Shown: piece by piece, positions 40,560 to 50,178 of the stretch | Position numbering within the stretch: the first letter of the stretch is position 1 | Layout of the letters: each line of letters begins with the position of its first letter | Made by a program: the position numbers and the translations under genes | Notes under the pieces: generated by a model | Told to the model about the DNA's origin: nothing | The model's database searches: none | The model's input: only the letters and a program-made list of their open reading frames with translations | Assembly (NCBI GenBank): GCA_025354565.1 | Contig: JANXMQ010000022.1 | Location: 20,836 to 84,835, forward strand | Direction of reading: 5' to 3' | Length of the DNA: 64,000 bases | Source: Akkermansiaceae bacterium | GTDB lineage: Bacteria > Verrucomicrobiota > Verrucomicrobiia > Verrucomicrobiales > Akkermansiaceae

Positions 40560-41444
40560 ATGAATGAGGTGACCAAGAAGATACATCCAGATATCCAACA
40601 ACTGCCAAGCCTTACTTTGCGGCAGATGGAGGTGTTTTTCGCGGTTTGCCGGGAGGGATCGTATGCGAACGCCGCTTTGGAACTGAGAAGCACCCGTCCT
40701 AACATAAAGCGCGTCTGTGAGGATTTCCAGAAGGCGGTGGGACGCCCATTGTTCGAGGAGCGACCGGACAGGACCTTGCAGCCCACGACTTTCGCGAATG
40801 AATTGCTCACGCAGACTGGAACACTTTCGAGAAGCCTGCGCCATCTGACGGAGAGTGTCAGGTCGCTACACGAAAAAGGGCGGATCCTGCGCTTCGCGGC
40901 TGCGGGGGAGTTGTTCAAAGGCGGGCTTTTCACGGATTTCCTAGCCCGGCTTAGAATTTCGGATGCTTTCCGCCCGTGCTTCCTGCGGATCGAGGCGAAT
41001 CGCTACCGCATCGCCTTGCTTAATGCGGAGTGCGATGTCTATTTTGGCGCGGGTATCGTCGCTTCGAATCGTCTGGAACTGGTGGACTTGGGCGGTATCC
41101 CTTGGACCTTCAAACAAGGCGGCAGCGTCCTGACGAAAATTCCCTCCAAACCCGCAGACATGGCATCCGGCAAGTGGTGGATAGCGGAAACAGGTGATCC
41201 ACCGGCCAGCGAGAGTATCCTGCAAGCCCTCCATCTAGCGGGAGCATCTGGCGGACGAATTCTCAAGGAAAACTCTGCGGATCAGCCTGCGAACGACGAA
41301 ATAGTTCTGCATCACGACATTACCTCTCCGCCGCAGCCCGGTCGGCGCGACGGGTGGCCGAGCTTCCGCTTTTCTGCGGTTCTTAAAAAACAACACCCAT
41401 ACTCCGAGTTGATGGCCCGCCTCACAGGAGTCGCCCTCGCTTGA
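40560..41444 (+). CDS. LysR-family-like transcriptional regulator (divergent)
   Basis: LPSLTLRQMEVFFAVCREGSYANAALELRSTRPNIKRVCEDFQKAVGRPLFEERPDRTLQPTTFANELL wHTH; alternative start 40524. Confidence 0.75.
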   Translation: MNEVTKKIHPDIQQLPSLTLRQMEVFFAVCREGSYANAALELRSTRPNIKRVCEDFQKAVGRPLFEERPDRTLQPTTFANELLTQTGTLSRSLRHLTESVRSLHEKGRILRFAAAGELFKGGLFTDFLARLRISDAFRPCFLRIEANRYRIALLNAECDVYFGAGIVASNRLELVDLGGIPWTFKQGGSVLTKIPSKPADMASGKWWIAETGDPPASESILQALHLAGASGGRILKENSADQPANDEIVLHHDITSPPQPGRRDGWPSFRFSAVLKKQHPYSELMARLTGVALA

Positions 41445-41447
41445 CCC

Positions 41448-42377
41448 ATGGACATCGACCTCAACTGTCTGCTGGTCTTTCGCCATCTGGCGCAAAGCGG
41501 AAGTTTCACCGAAACCGGCAAACGTTGGAACGTCTCGCAACCCGCAGTGAGCGTGATGATCGGAAGACTGGAGTCGGCCGCGGGGCTAATTCTACTCGAA
41601 CGATCCAATGCTGGAACGAAACTCGCTGCGGATGGGGTCCTTTTTCTTGAGCACGCGAACGAGGTCTGTGAAGCCTATCTCGCGTTCATCGACGGCATGC
41701 ACACCATCGGGCGTCGCCTGGACCGGCAAGTGTTAGTAGGTATCGACAGTTCTTGGTTTGGCTCCGTTCTCAAACAGAAATTTCCCACGCTCATCTCACC
41801 AAGTGGCGTCACGCCGATCATTCGGGAGATCAGCGGCATCTGGCGGGAAATGTTGCAGACCACCCAACTCGATGTCATACTCGCCAGTCGCTTTCTGCAT
41901 GCGGGACTGTCCAGCGACATCCAGGAAGCGGTGATTCGAAAAGAACGTGGCATCACGGTGGCCTGGAACCCGGCTTTCCATTCGTTCGATGAGGCAAACT
42001 TCAGTTTTCCAGAAATCCTCCGCAACAGCGTGCTCATGCCAGACCCAGGAGTGGTGTCGAACTTCGCCACCTCGCTAAAAGTCTGGTGCGAGCAAGCCTA
42101 CGGCATCCAGCCAACAAACACCGTGGAATTCAGTTCGGAAGCCGATGCGGCAGCGGCGGCGAACGCTGGCCTCGGCGTGCTGATCGCCCCAGGCGACGCC
42201 ATGCCACGACTCGGTAAGTGCGGGGAAAGCCTGACCCATGTGCGAACCTTCGAGTTTCTACTACCCGAATCGTTCACCCTCGGCGTCTATTGCAGGAGCG
42301 ACGAAACATCCCGGGACGTTCTCGCTGTCGCAGCCAGCATCGTGAAACTTGGCAGGAAATTATTTCCGCAAGTCTGA
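41448..42377 (+). CDS. LysR-family transcriptional regulator
   Basis: MDIDLNCLLVFRHLAQSGSFTETGKRWNVSQPAVSVMIGRLESAAGLILLERSNAGTKLAADGVLFLEHA. Confidence 0.88.
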   Translation: MDIDLNCLLVFRHLAQSGSFTETGKRWNVSQPAVSVMIGRLESAAGLILLERSNAGTKLAADGVLFLEHANEVCEAYLAFIDGMHTIGRRLDRQVLVGIDSSWFGSVLKQKFPTLISPSGVTPIIREISGIWREMLQTTQLDVILASRFLHAGLSSDIQEAVIRKERGITVAWNPAFHSFDEANFSFPEILRNSVLMPDPGVVSNFATSLKVWCEQAYGIQPTNTVEFSSEADAAAAANAGLGVLIAPGDAMPRLGKCGESLTHVRTFEFLLPESFTLGVYCRSDETSRDVLAVAASIVKLGRKLFPQV

Positions 42378-42517
42378 GTAACGGCCGGATTTGGAATACC
42401 CATTGAATAGTCATCCAGTCGGAAGGCGTGAATTGGGCTGTTCTGTTTCATGCCGTTTCCATTACGGAACGCGCCACAAAATGTGCGGACATCATGGGTT
42501 GAAGGTTCCGATTTTCC

Positions 42518-43921
42518 TCACCGCGCCGCTACCAGATCATAGCCGCGCCAGTCGCCGATGGTGACTTGGGCGAACTCGCCGACTGGGATTTCCTCATCGA
42601 CCATCACCGAGCCGTCGATTTCCGGGGCGTCCCACTCGGTGCGGGCGACGCCGGGTTGCTCGACTAACACTCTGACAGATTTGCCGACCTGGGCTTGGTT
42701 GGTTTCCGAGGCGATGCGCTGGAGCGCGGCCATGGCGCGGGACCAGCGGCTGCTGCGGGTCTTGTGGTGGAGCTGACCATCCATTTTGTAGGCGCGGGTT
42801 CCTTCTTCTTTCGAGTATTGGAAAACTCCGGCGCGTTCGAAACGGAACTCTTCGATGAAATCCAACAACTCTTGGAAATCTTGCTCGGTCTCGCCGGGGA
42901 AACCGACGATGAACGTCGTCCGAATGCCAAGGCCGGGGATGCCGGCTCTCATGCGGCGGAGCAGGTCGCGGATGTAATCGCCGCTGGTCACGCGCTTCAT
43001 CGCGGTGAGCATTCGATCCGAAATATGTTGGAGCGGGATGTCCACGTATTTGGCGACCTTGTCGCACTCGGCGATGGTGGTGATGAGTTCGTCCGACCAA
43101 TGCGCGGGGTGGGTGTAGAGCAGGCGGACCCAGAAATCGCCTTCGATCTTGTTGATCTCGCGGAGCAGGGTGGAGAGCGACTCGCCTCTGCTGGAATCGA
43201 CGGGCGAACTCGGCGTCGGCCGTTTGCCTTCCCACTGGTCCATGCCGAAGTAAGTGGTGTCCTGCGAGATCAGGTTGATTTCCTTCACCCCGGATGCGAC
43301 GAGTGCCTGGACTTCTCTAACGACGGAGTCCTGCGTGCGCGAGCGGTGTTTGCCACGGATGGTGGGGATGATGCAGAAGGTGCAGGTGTGGTTGCAGCCC
43401 TCGGCGATTTTTACATAGGCGAAATGATCCGGTGTTAGACGGATGCGTGGTGTCGAGTAGTCCGGGACGTATTGCGGCTTGAGGGTGACGAAGTCGCGTG
43501 GATCTTCGGTGGCGGAGGGGCCTTCAGTTTTCTGAACCTCGTCAGCGTTTTGCTTGCCTAGCAGATTTTCAATGATCGGTGCGACCTTGGTGATCTGGTC
43601 GAGTCCGATGAAGGCATCCACCTCGGGCATGATACCGGGCAGGTCCTTGGCGAAGCGTTGGGATAAACAACCGGCGACGATGATTTTCTGGCGGGCGCGG
43701 TCCGGATCATCGGTGCGGTCCTTCACTGCGCCGAAGATGGCGTCGATGGATTCCTGTTTCGCCATGTCAATGAACGAACAGGTATTGATGATGAGGACAT
43801 CGGCCAGCTCGGGATCAGGCGTCAAAGACATGCCAGCCTGGGCGAGATGACCGATCATGACTTCCGAGTCGATCAGGTTTTTCGCGCAGCCGAGTGAGAT
43901 GAGGCCTACTGTGGTGGACAT
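42518..43921 (-). CDS. rimO: Ribosomal protein S12 methylthiotransferase RimO
   Basis: VGLISLGCAKNLIDSEVMIGHL, IAEGCNHTCTFCIIPTIRGKHRSR (radical SAM CxxxCxxC), TRAM-like C-terminus. Confidence 0.96.
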   Translation of the reverse strand: MSTTVGLISLGCAKNLIDSEVMIGHLAQAGMSLTPDPELADVLIINTCSFIDMAKQESIDAIFGAVKDRTDDPDRARQKIIVAGCLSQRFAKDLPGIMPEVDAFIGLDQITKVAPIIENLLGKQNADEVQKTEGPSATEDPRDFVTLKPQYVPDYSTPRIRLTPDHFAYVKIAEGCNHTCTFCIIPTIRGKHRSRTQDSVVREVQALVASGVKEINLISQDTTYFGMDQWEGKRPTPSSPVDSSRGESLSTLLREINKIEGDFWVRLLYTHPAHWSDELITTIAECDKVAKYVDIPLQHISDRMLTAMKRVTSGDYIRDLLRRMRAGIPGLGIRTTFIVGFPGETEQDFQELLDFIEEFRFERAGVFQYSKEEGTRAYKMDGQLHHKTRSSRWSRAMAALQRIASETNQAQVGKSVRVLVEQPGVARTEWDAPEIDGSVMVDEEIPVGEFAQVTIGDWRGYDLVAAR

Positions 43922-43929
43922 GCAGTTGA

Positions 43930-43992
43930 TTTGAAATTTGAGATTTCAGATTTCAGATTTGAGATTTGAGATTTCAGATTTCAGATTTGAAA
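43930..43992 (-). repeat. Nine exact-length tandem 7-bp repeats (TTTSARA; minus-strand reading AAATCTS)
   Basis: TTTGAAA TTTGAGA TTTCAGA TTTCAGA TTTGAGA TTTGAGA TTTCAGA TTTCAGA TTTGAAA, filling the gap between stop of 43993..44658 and rimO start at 43921. Confidence 0.95.
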
Positions 43993-44658
43993 TCAATATT
44001 GCGGTGGCAGGATAAGTTCGTCGCCGACCTGAGGTTTGACCGGGCCGAAGCCAGCCATGGGGTTGGCGATGGCACCCTCGGGCGTGACATCGGAAACCTT
44101 GAGCTGACCGAGGATGCCGGTCTTGCGGCGGATGGCGAGGATGGTCCCGGTTTGGACCTGTTCGGGCATCAGGACTTCGAAGGTGATGAAACCGCCGGAT
44201 TGCGCGTCCTCGACGATTTCCTTCACGCGGCCGATGAGCAGGGCGGTGCTGATTCTCCGGGCGCGTTTGAGTTCCCCGTCCTTGTCTTCAATATCGTTTA
44301 CGGCGATTACGCCTTCCTCGTCGCGGTCGGCTTTTTTCCCGGCGGCCTTGGCCTTGGCGGCTTCGAGTTCCTCCAGAGCGCGTTTGTTTTGCTCGACCTG
44401 GAGTTTCATGGCGGCGAGCTCGGCGGCGTTGCCGATGGGCGTCGGTGTTTTGTCCAGCTCGGTGCGAAGTTGCTGGCGCTGGCGTTCCAGCTTGAGCTTA
44501 TCCTGATCATCCTGCAGTTCCTTGATCTGCTTTTTCATGCGCGCCAGCTCCTCCTGCGGCGCGTTTTTGACGCCGGTATGCATGTTTTGCCAAGAAACCG
44601 CGAGTGCGCCGAGAAGCAGCGCGATGGTGGCGCCGAGCAGAAGTTTCATCGTGTCCAT
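43993..44658 (-). CDS. Membrane-anchored coiled-coil protein
   Basis: MKLLLGATIALLLGALAVSW TM then EELARMKKQIKELQDDQDKLKLERQRQQLRTELDK coiled coil; C-terminal small domain GTILAIRRKTGILGQLKVSDVTPEGAIANPM. Confidence 0.6.
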   Translation of the reverse strand: MDTMKLLLGATIALLLGALAVSWQNMHTGVKNAPQEELARMKKQIKELQDDQDKLKLERQRQQLRTELDKTPTPIGNAAELAAMKLQVEQNKRALEELEAAKAKAAGKKADRDEEGVIAVNDIEDKDGELKRARRISTALLIGRVKEIVEDAQSGGFITFEVLMPEQVQTGTILAIRRKTGILGQLKVSDVTPEGAIANPMAGFGPVKPQVGDELILPPQY

Positions 44659-44744
44659 GGGCGGGACGTTGGACGGGCGGGCTGCGGATGTCAACGCGGG
44701 GCGACGCTTGCGGGAAATTCAGATTTCCGGCCAGTCACCGCCGT

Positions 44745-46007
44745 TCACTTGCGCGGGTTCAGGCGGGCGTCCAGATGCTTCTGGACTGTCGGGGACATGG
44801 GATTGTTCTGGAGCCATGCCGTCGCGGCGGTGGGGTCGCGTTCCAGCCAGTTATACAAGGTGCGGCGGTAAGTTTGATCGCGCTGCTCTTGATCGGCGAT
44901 GCGGGCGATTTGGGTAGCGGCGAGGGCGGGATCGCTTTCCATCGAGTGCCAGACGAAGTTTTGGACCACTCTGTCGGTCACGTCGTTCGGGTAGCTGTTC
45001 ATCAGGGCGACGGCAGCTTTGGGGTCCTGGGTAGCGGTGGTGTTGACCATGCCGCGCAGGGCATTGGTGCGGTTTTCACCTGGGGGCATGGCGGTGAATG
45101 AGGCTATGGCGGCTTGTTTGTCGCTATTTGCCCAGATGCCGTAAACATCATCGACATTGTGGAGTTGTGCTTCGCCGGGATTGGCGATCAGCCATGCCGC
45201 CGTGCCGGCCGGATCGGTGGCGGCGAGTTGATTCACCGAGCGCGACATGGCTCCGTTTTTCAAAACATCATCGCTGAGTGAGGAAATCCAATTCCGGGTG
45301 GCGTCGGCACCTTGTTGGAGAAGATGAGGGAGCATGTAATCAAGGCTATTTCCACGTTCCACGCTGCGCGGCATACTGGCGAGCAGTTCGGTGGCGCGGG
45401 CGGGATCGGTGGTGGAGAGGCTGCGGATGATGCCAGGCAGGTAGGGATTCGCGCCTTCGCCTGAGAAATTGGCTTTGGCCCAACGGATGGCACTTTCAGG
45501 ATCCACGCTGGCCCATGAGGTCATGACCGTGTTAATGCCGTGCCCGCCATTTTCCTTGGCGAAGGCCAGGGCGGCGGTGGGATCGGCCTGCGCCCATGCG
45601 GAAAACAGCAGAGAATACTCTCCCCGGCGGCTGTCCGTGAGTTCCAATTTATTGAAAAGGGCGGCTGCCGCTGCGAAATCGCCGGGACCGAGTTGGTCGA
45701 GGTAAGCGAGAAATGCGCGGTTCCGGTCGAGCGTGTTCTCACCCCGCATGATCGCCTCCAGTTTCGCCATGCGCTCATGAGGGCTGCCCTTTTCTCCCCG
45801 CTCTGTTCTGGCGGTCCGGGTGGATTTTGATGTGCCATTGGATTCCCGGCTCACCTCGTGCGAGGTGGAATGCGCGGCGTAGGATTCCGCCGTGCCTTCG
45901 GGCGAGCCGCTGGGTGAAGCCGTTGATGAAGAAATGCGGCCAGCCATGAATCCTCCGGCCCCGATGAGGATCAATGCGGCCAATGCGGTGGTGGGAGTGA
46001 GTTTCAT
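44745..46007 (-). CDS. Membrane-anchored WAxxDPxxA-repeat protein (paralogue 3)
   Basis: AWAQADPTAALAFA, SWASVDPESAIRWA, IWANSDKQAAIASF, TTATQDPKAAVALM, NWLERDPTAATAWL. Confidence 0.7.
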   Translation of the reverse strand: MKLTPTTALAALILIGAGGFMAGRISSSTASPSGSPEGTAESYAAHSTSHEVSRESNGTSKSTRTARTERGEKGSPHERMAKLEAIMRGENTLDRNRAFLAYLDQLGPGDFAAAAALFNKLELTDSRRGEYSLLFSAWAQADPTAALAFAKENGGHGINTVMTSWASVDPESAIRWAKANFSGEGANPYLPGIIRSLSTTDPARATELLASMPRSVERGNSLDYMLPHLLQQGADATRNWISSLSDDVLKNGAMSRSVNQLAATDPAGTAAWLIANPGEAQLHNVDDVYGIWANSDKQAAIASFTAMPPGENRTNALRGMVNTTATQDPKAAVALMNSYPNDVTDRVVQNFVWHSMESDPALAATQIARIADQEQRDQTYRRTLYNWLERDPTAATAWLQNNPMSPTVQKHLDARLNPRK

Positions 46008-46095
46008 AATTTCGAGCGGTGATTGCTTTCAACCCCCATAACGTGCCGCCGACGCGAAATTTCCCAAAAATTTAGCGCCCACAACTTCTTGACCT

Positions 46096-46950
46096 TCATC
46101 CAGCGAAGGCATTGCCCGGCAGGCCCTTGGTTCCCAGCCCGCGAATCACGAACAGTCGCCCGGCGTTTTCCTCCACCACCGACTTGTGGACGCCGGTGGT
46201 GACGTAGAGATCCGCAAGCTCCGGTCCACCGAAGGCGCAGGCGGTGGTTTCCAAGCAGGGCAGTGGAATCCGGTGCAGCTCGATGCCATACTCGGGATCA
46301 AAACACGCCACGCAACCCCCATGACAGAACGCGATCCACAGATTTCCCGTCGCATCGAGGGTCATCCCGTCCGGCGAGGACTTGAGGTGCGCGGTGGAAA
46401 TGACACTGCGCATATTCCGCAAATGCCCGTCGGCCTCATAATCAAACGCCAGCACCTCCTGGCGCGGCGTGTCGATGTAGTAAACCGTCTTGCCATCCAC
46501 CGACCACACGATGCCGTTCGAGTTGGTGACCGGCCCGAAGGCTTCATGCAGCGTGAGATCCGGATCGAGCCGATAGAGTTTCGCGCTGCCGGTTCTTTTC
46601 ACCAAGCTAATGGTTCCTGCGAAAAAGCGCCCGTCCGGCGAGCACTTGCCGTCGTTGAAACGGTTGTCCGGTTGCTCGGCTTCGGGATCGGCGATGGCCG
46701 TGAGGTGGCCAGTTTCCTCGTCGAGAAAAGCCAGCCCGTGATCGCCCGCAATGACCAGGCCGCCGCTCTCGCGCGGGACCACGGTGCCCACGCGTTGGCC
46801 GACGTCCCAAGAACGTTCGCTGCCATCCGCGGGATCGTAGCGGTGGACGCGGTGGCCTTCGATATCCACGAAATAGAGCGCGTCCCGCCACCAGATCGGA
46901 CCCTCGCCCCATTGGCAGCGGATGTTCGAGACGGGTTCGATGCTGAGCAT
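46096..46950 (-). CDS. SMP-30/gluconolactonase/LRE family protein
   Basis: CQWGEGPIWWRDALYFVDIEGHRVHRYDPADG, RFNDGKCSPDGRFFAGTIS, SNGIVWSVDGKTVYYIDTPRQEVLAFDYEADGHL. Confidence 0.92.
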   Translation of the reverse strand: MLSIEPVSNIRCQWGEGPIWWRDALYFVDIEGHRVHRYDPADGSERSWDVGQRVGTVVPRESGGLVIAGDHGLAFLDEETGHLTAIADPEAEQPDNRFNDGKCSPDGRFFAGTISLVKRTGSAKLYRLDPDLTLHEAFGPVTNSNGIVWSVDGKTVYYIDTPRQEVLAFDYEADGHLRNMRSVISTAHLKSSPDGMTLDATGNLWIAFCHGGCVACFDPEYGIELHRIPLPCLETTACAFGGPELADLYVTTGVHKSVVEENAGRLFVIRGLGTKGLPGNAFAG

Positions 46951-47012
46951 GGCGGCAGCGTATCAGCGTCCGGGAAGCCTGACCAAGGCAAATTCACATG
47001 ACGCCACCGGGT

Positions 47013-48377
47013 TCATGTTAGGCCCTGTCGCGCCGCGTCGAGGATGGCCAGATGCACGTCCTCCGCCGTGTTCACCGGGAAATCCGAGCCCAGCAACATT
47101 GGCCGCTCGGCCAGTGGCACCTGGTCGCTCCCGTGCGAACCCTTGACCAGCGAGGCATCCAGCGGAATCACCTCCAGCAAGGCCCGCAATCCGAGTTTTT
47201 TCCGCAGCAGAAATCCGGCGATTTTCAACTTGGGCAAAGCGATGGCCGGATCGATGAAAAGCTCACACGGGTCGTAGCCCGGCTTGCGGTGGATGTCGAT
47301 GGTCTGGGCATAGTCGGGCGCGACGGCATCATTCTCCCAGAAATAGTAGGTGAACCACGCGTCCGCGGCGGAGATGGCGATGAAATCTCCGCCCCGTTCC
47401 GTTGCCACGCCTTCACCCCACATCGCGGCTGGGTCGCGCACCTCGTCGATGCCGGGAGTGTTTTCCAACAGCGCGCGGACCTCGTTTTTGATAGAGGGAT
47501 CATTCACATACACATGCGCCACCTGATGATCCGCCACGGCGAAAACGCGGGACGCCCCGCAGTCCAGCGTCTCGCGGCCAAGCTCGTCCTTGAGCTGGAG
47601 CCAGCCTTTTTTTCGGAAGAGCCGGTTCAGGTGGATCGGCCGCGTCACTGGGGAAATTCCGTATTCCGAGAGCACCAGCACGCGGATATTACGGGACTCG
47701 TAGTAGTCGATCAGGTCGGTGGCGACTTTGTCGATTTTCCGCAGCTCGTCAGGGATGTTAGGTGCCGACGGCCCGTCCTTTTGTAGCGGGTAATCGAGAT
47801 GCGGCAGATAGACCAGGCTGAGCGTGGGCGAGTGTTTTTCCTCCACCCATTTCGCGGATGCAGCGATCCATTCCGACGACGCGATCCCCGCCGCCGGCCC
47901 CCAGAAGGCGGGGAAGGGAAACGCGCCGAGCGCCGCTTTTAATTCCTCCCGCATCCCCATCGGCTGGGTGTGGACATCGAATACCTTGCGCCCATCTGCC
48001 GGATAGAGCGGGCGCGGAGTGATGGCGAAATCCGCTGTGGAATACATATTATACCACCAGAACAACTTCGCGCAGGTGAAGCCGGGAATTTCGCGCCGCA
48101 GCTTGTCCCAGAGTTTTTCCCCATGGACGAGGTGGTTGCTTTGTTTCCAGAATCGAACCTCGGCATTTTCCCGGTCATACCAACCGTTCGCCACGATGCC
48201 GTGCCGCGCGGGTGAGGTGCCGGTGAGGATCGACGACTGCGCCGTGCAAGTCACCGCCGGAAAAGCAGGCGCGTAAGACTGCTGCCCGTGCTTCTCCGCA
48301 AAGCGCGTCAGCCCCGGCAAATGCTCACCTAACAGCGATTGGGAAAGTCCGACGAGATTGATGACGGCAAGGCGCAT
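47013..48377 (-). CDS. Alkaline phosphatase/type I phosphodiesterase family protein
   Basis: MRLAVINLVGLSQSLLG...FPAVTCTAQSSILTGTSPARHGIVANGWYDRE; metal/nucleophile motif TCTAQSSILTG. Confidence 0.88.
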   Translation of the reverse strand: MRLAVINLVGLSQSLLGEHLPGLTRFAEKHGQQSYAPAFPAVTCTAQSSILTGTSPARHGIVANGWYDRENAEVRFWKQSNHLVHGEKLWDKLRREIPGFTCAKLFWWYNMYSTADFAITPRPLYPADGRKVFDVHTQPMGMREELKAALGAFPFPAFWGPAAGIASSEWIAASAKWVEEKHSPTLSLVYLPHLDYPLQKDGPSAPNIPDELRKIDKVATDLIDYYESRNIRVLVLSEYGISPVTRPIHLNRLFRKKGWLQLKDELGRETLDCGASRVFAVADHQVAHVYVNDPSIKNEVRALLENTPGIDEVRDPAAMWGEGVATERGGDFIAISAADAWFTYYFWENDAVAPDYAQTIDIHRKPGYDPCELFIDPAIALPKLKIAGFLLRKKLGLRALLEVIPLDASLVKGSHGSDQVPLAERPMLLGSDFPVNTAEDVHLAILDAARQGLT

Positions 48378-48487
48378 GGCCTGCATGATGCGCGGCCTGA
48401 GCACGAAAGGAAAGCCCCGGAATGCGGGTGCTCACCGGCGAGGCTCTCCGCGTGTTGTCTGCAAAGGCTGTACTCGACTCGCCGGGA

Positions 48488-49696
48488 ATGCGCTCTAGGC
48501 TGGCCCTCGTAAAATCCTACTCCGACGTGCGAATTCTTTCCCTGACAGCCTTTCTCCTTGGTCTAGCTCATGCCGCTGAAATCCGCTCGTGGACCGATGT
48601 CCAAGACCGGAAAACCGAGGCGGCGCTGGTGCGGGTGGACGGCCCGAACGTCATTCTCAAACTCAAGGATGGCCGCGAGGTGCCCTTCCCACTCGCCAAG
48701 CTTTCTGCGGCGGATGTCAGCTACGTGGAGAAGTCCCGCGCCCCAGCCACCAGCGACAAGCCAGCGGACGATAGGGATAAGACGCTCAATTTCGCCGCCC
48801 CATGGCCGGATCTTATCAAGTTCAGCGAGGACCCGGAGATCAAGACCGTGGAGGAAAACGCCGGAACCAAGCACTTCACTTATGAGAGCGCGAATTACCG
48901 CTACGTCTCGGATGTGCGGCTCTCGAAGTCGGTCGTCAAAGGCTTCGCCGTCCTGTTTGAGGCCACGCATTTGTATTGCCGGACGTTGCCGCTGGCGATC
49001 GATGGCGGAATCAAGACGGAGGGGAAATTGCAGATCCAACTGTTTGAAAAAATCGAGGATTACACGGCCGCTGGTGGGCCGAAGGGCAGTGCCGGAGTCT
49101 TCATCGGCGGACGCAATGTGGTGCTGGTCCCGCTGACCAGCCTCGGCGTGAGGCCGGTCGGCAGCGGCTACATGTTTGACCATGAAAAAAGCAGCAACAC
49201 CATTCCCCACGAACTCACCCACCAACTCTCGCCGGAAGGTTATTTCTCCAAAGGCGCGATGGGCTGGTTCTCGGAGGGCATCGCGGAATATGTCGGCAAT
49301 ACCCGCTATCGCTCCGGGATTTTCAACGTCCGGGGCAATCAAAAAGACCTGATCGAATACGTTACCGGCTACGGCGCGAAGGAGAAGGGCGGGCGGGCGC
49401 TCGGCAAGAAAATCAAAATGCCCGCCTTGAAGACCTTCATGCTGGAGGACTACGCGACATTCCAAGAGCAACCCCAACTCAGCTACGGCTGCGGGCTGTT
49501 GATGGTGATTTATTTCCTGCACATGGATGGCGATGGTGATGGCAAACGAATCAAGGCCTATCTCAAGGCCTTGCATGAGGGCCAGGACGGCGTGAAGGCG
49601 CTGGACCTGCTGCTGGATGGCCGCGATTTCGCGAAACTCGAAGCAGATTTCGTCAAAGCCTGGAGCCACAAGGGCGTCGATTTTACCTTTCTGTAA
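48488..49696 (+). CDS. Secreted protein with SHD1-like N-terminal domain and HExxH peptidase-like (DUF1570-like) domain
   Basis: IRSWTDVQDRKTEAALVRVDGPNVILKLKDGREVPFPLAKLSAADVSYV (SHD1-like); NTIPHELTHQLSPEGYFSKGAMGWFSEGIAEYVGN. Confidence 0.7.
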   Translation: MRSRLALVKSYSDVRILSLTAFLLGLAHAAEIRSWTDVQDRKTEAALVRVDGPNVILKLKDGREVPFPLAKLSAADVSYVEKSRAPATSDKPADDRDKTLNFAAPWPDLIKFSEDPEIKTVEENAGTKHFTYESANYRYVSDVRLSKSVVKGFAVLFEATHLYCRTLPLAIDGGIKTEGKLQIQLFEKIEDYTAAGGPKGSAGVFIGGRNVVLVPLTSLGVRPVGSGYMFDHEKSSNTIPHELTHQLSPEGYFSKGAMGWFSEGIAEYVGNTRYRSGIFNVRGNQKDLIEYVTGYGAKEKGGRALGKKIKMPALKTFMLEDYATFQEQPQLSYGCGLLMVIYFLHMDGDGDGKRIKAYLKALHEGQDGVKALDLLLDGRDFAKLEADFVKAWSHKGVDFTFL

Positions 49697-49716
49697 ACAT
49701 CGTGTTAGAAGCCGGT

Positions 49717-50178
49717 ATGGATACGAATCGCCCTCGCCCTTCTGGTCATTTGCTGGTGCCCGCCGCTGCCATCGGCTCGCTCTCGATCCTGCTCGCGGCG
49801 GGTCTGAGTTTACTGGGAATGCTCGACCGGTTGGACGGGATGGCCGCCAGCCTAGTGACGCGGGAAAAGGCGGCGGATTTTCCGCAATCCCTGCCCGAGT
49901 GGTCGTTGTGGCTTGCGGCGCTGGGCTTCGCCTTCGGCTTGTCATTTTCCATCCTCAGCGTGCCGGGAACGTGGCGGCGCTTGATCTTGTGGCTCACCTC
50001 GCTCGCCCTGATTGCCGCCTGGGCCCCGGTGCTGAGCCTCGCGGCTTACGCTCCGGACATCGCCACGCCCTTCATCGCCGCGCTGTGGTCCGGCGTCTGC
50101 GCCTTGGTTTACGCCGGGAAACACCGGATGCCCTGCGAAGAAATCACCGACCCCCGGCCACCGCAGAAAACCCCATGA
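49717..50178 (+). CDS. Hypothetical membrane protein
   Basis: Multiple hydrophobic segments; overlaps recR start by ATGA. Confidence 0.6.
   Translation: MDTNRPRPSGHLLVPAAAIGSLSILLAAGLSLLGMLDRLDGMAASLVTREKAADFPQSLPEWSLWLAALGFAFGLSFSILSVPGTWRRLILWLTSLALIAAWAPVLSLAAYAPDIATPFIAALWSGVCALVYAGKHRMPCEEITDPRPPQKTP

Noticed and set aside
43930-43992. Possible CRISPR array
   Set aside because: Units are 7 bp and directly contiguous with no spacers; a microsatellite-type tandem repeat instead
48563-49945. 460-aa minus-strand ORF
   Set aside because: Antisense to the SHD1/peptidase-like gene and downstream gene; no recognisable domain
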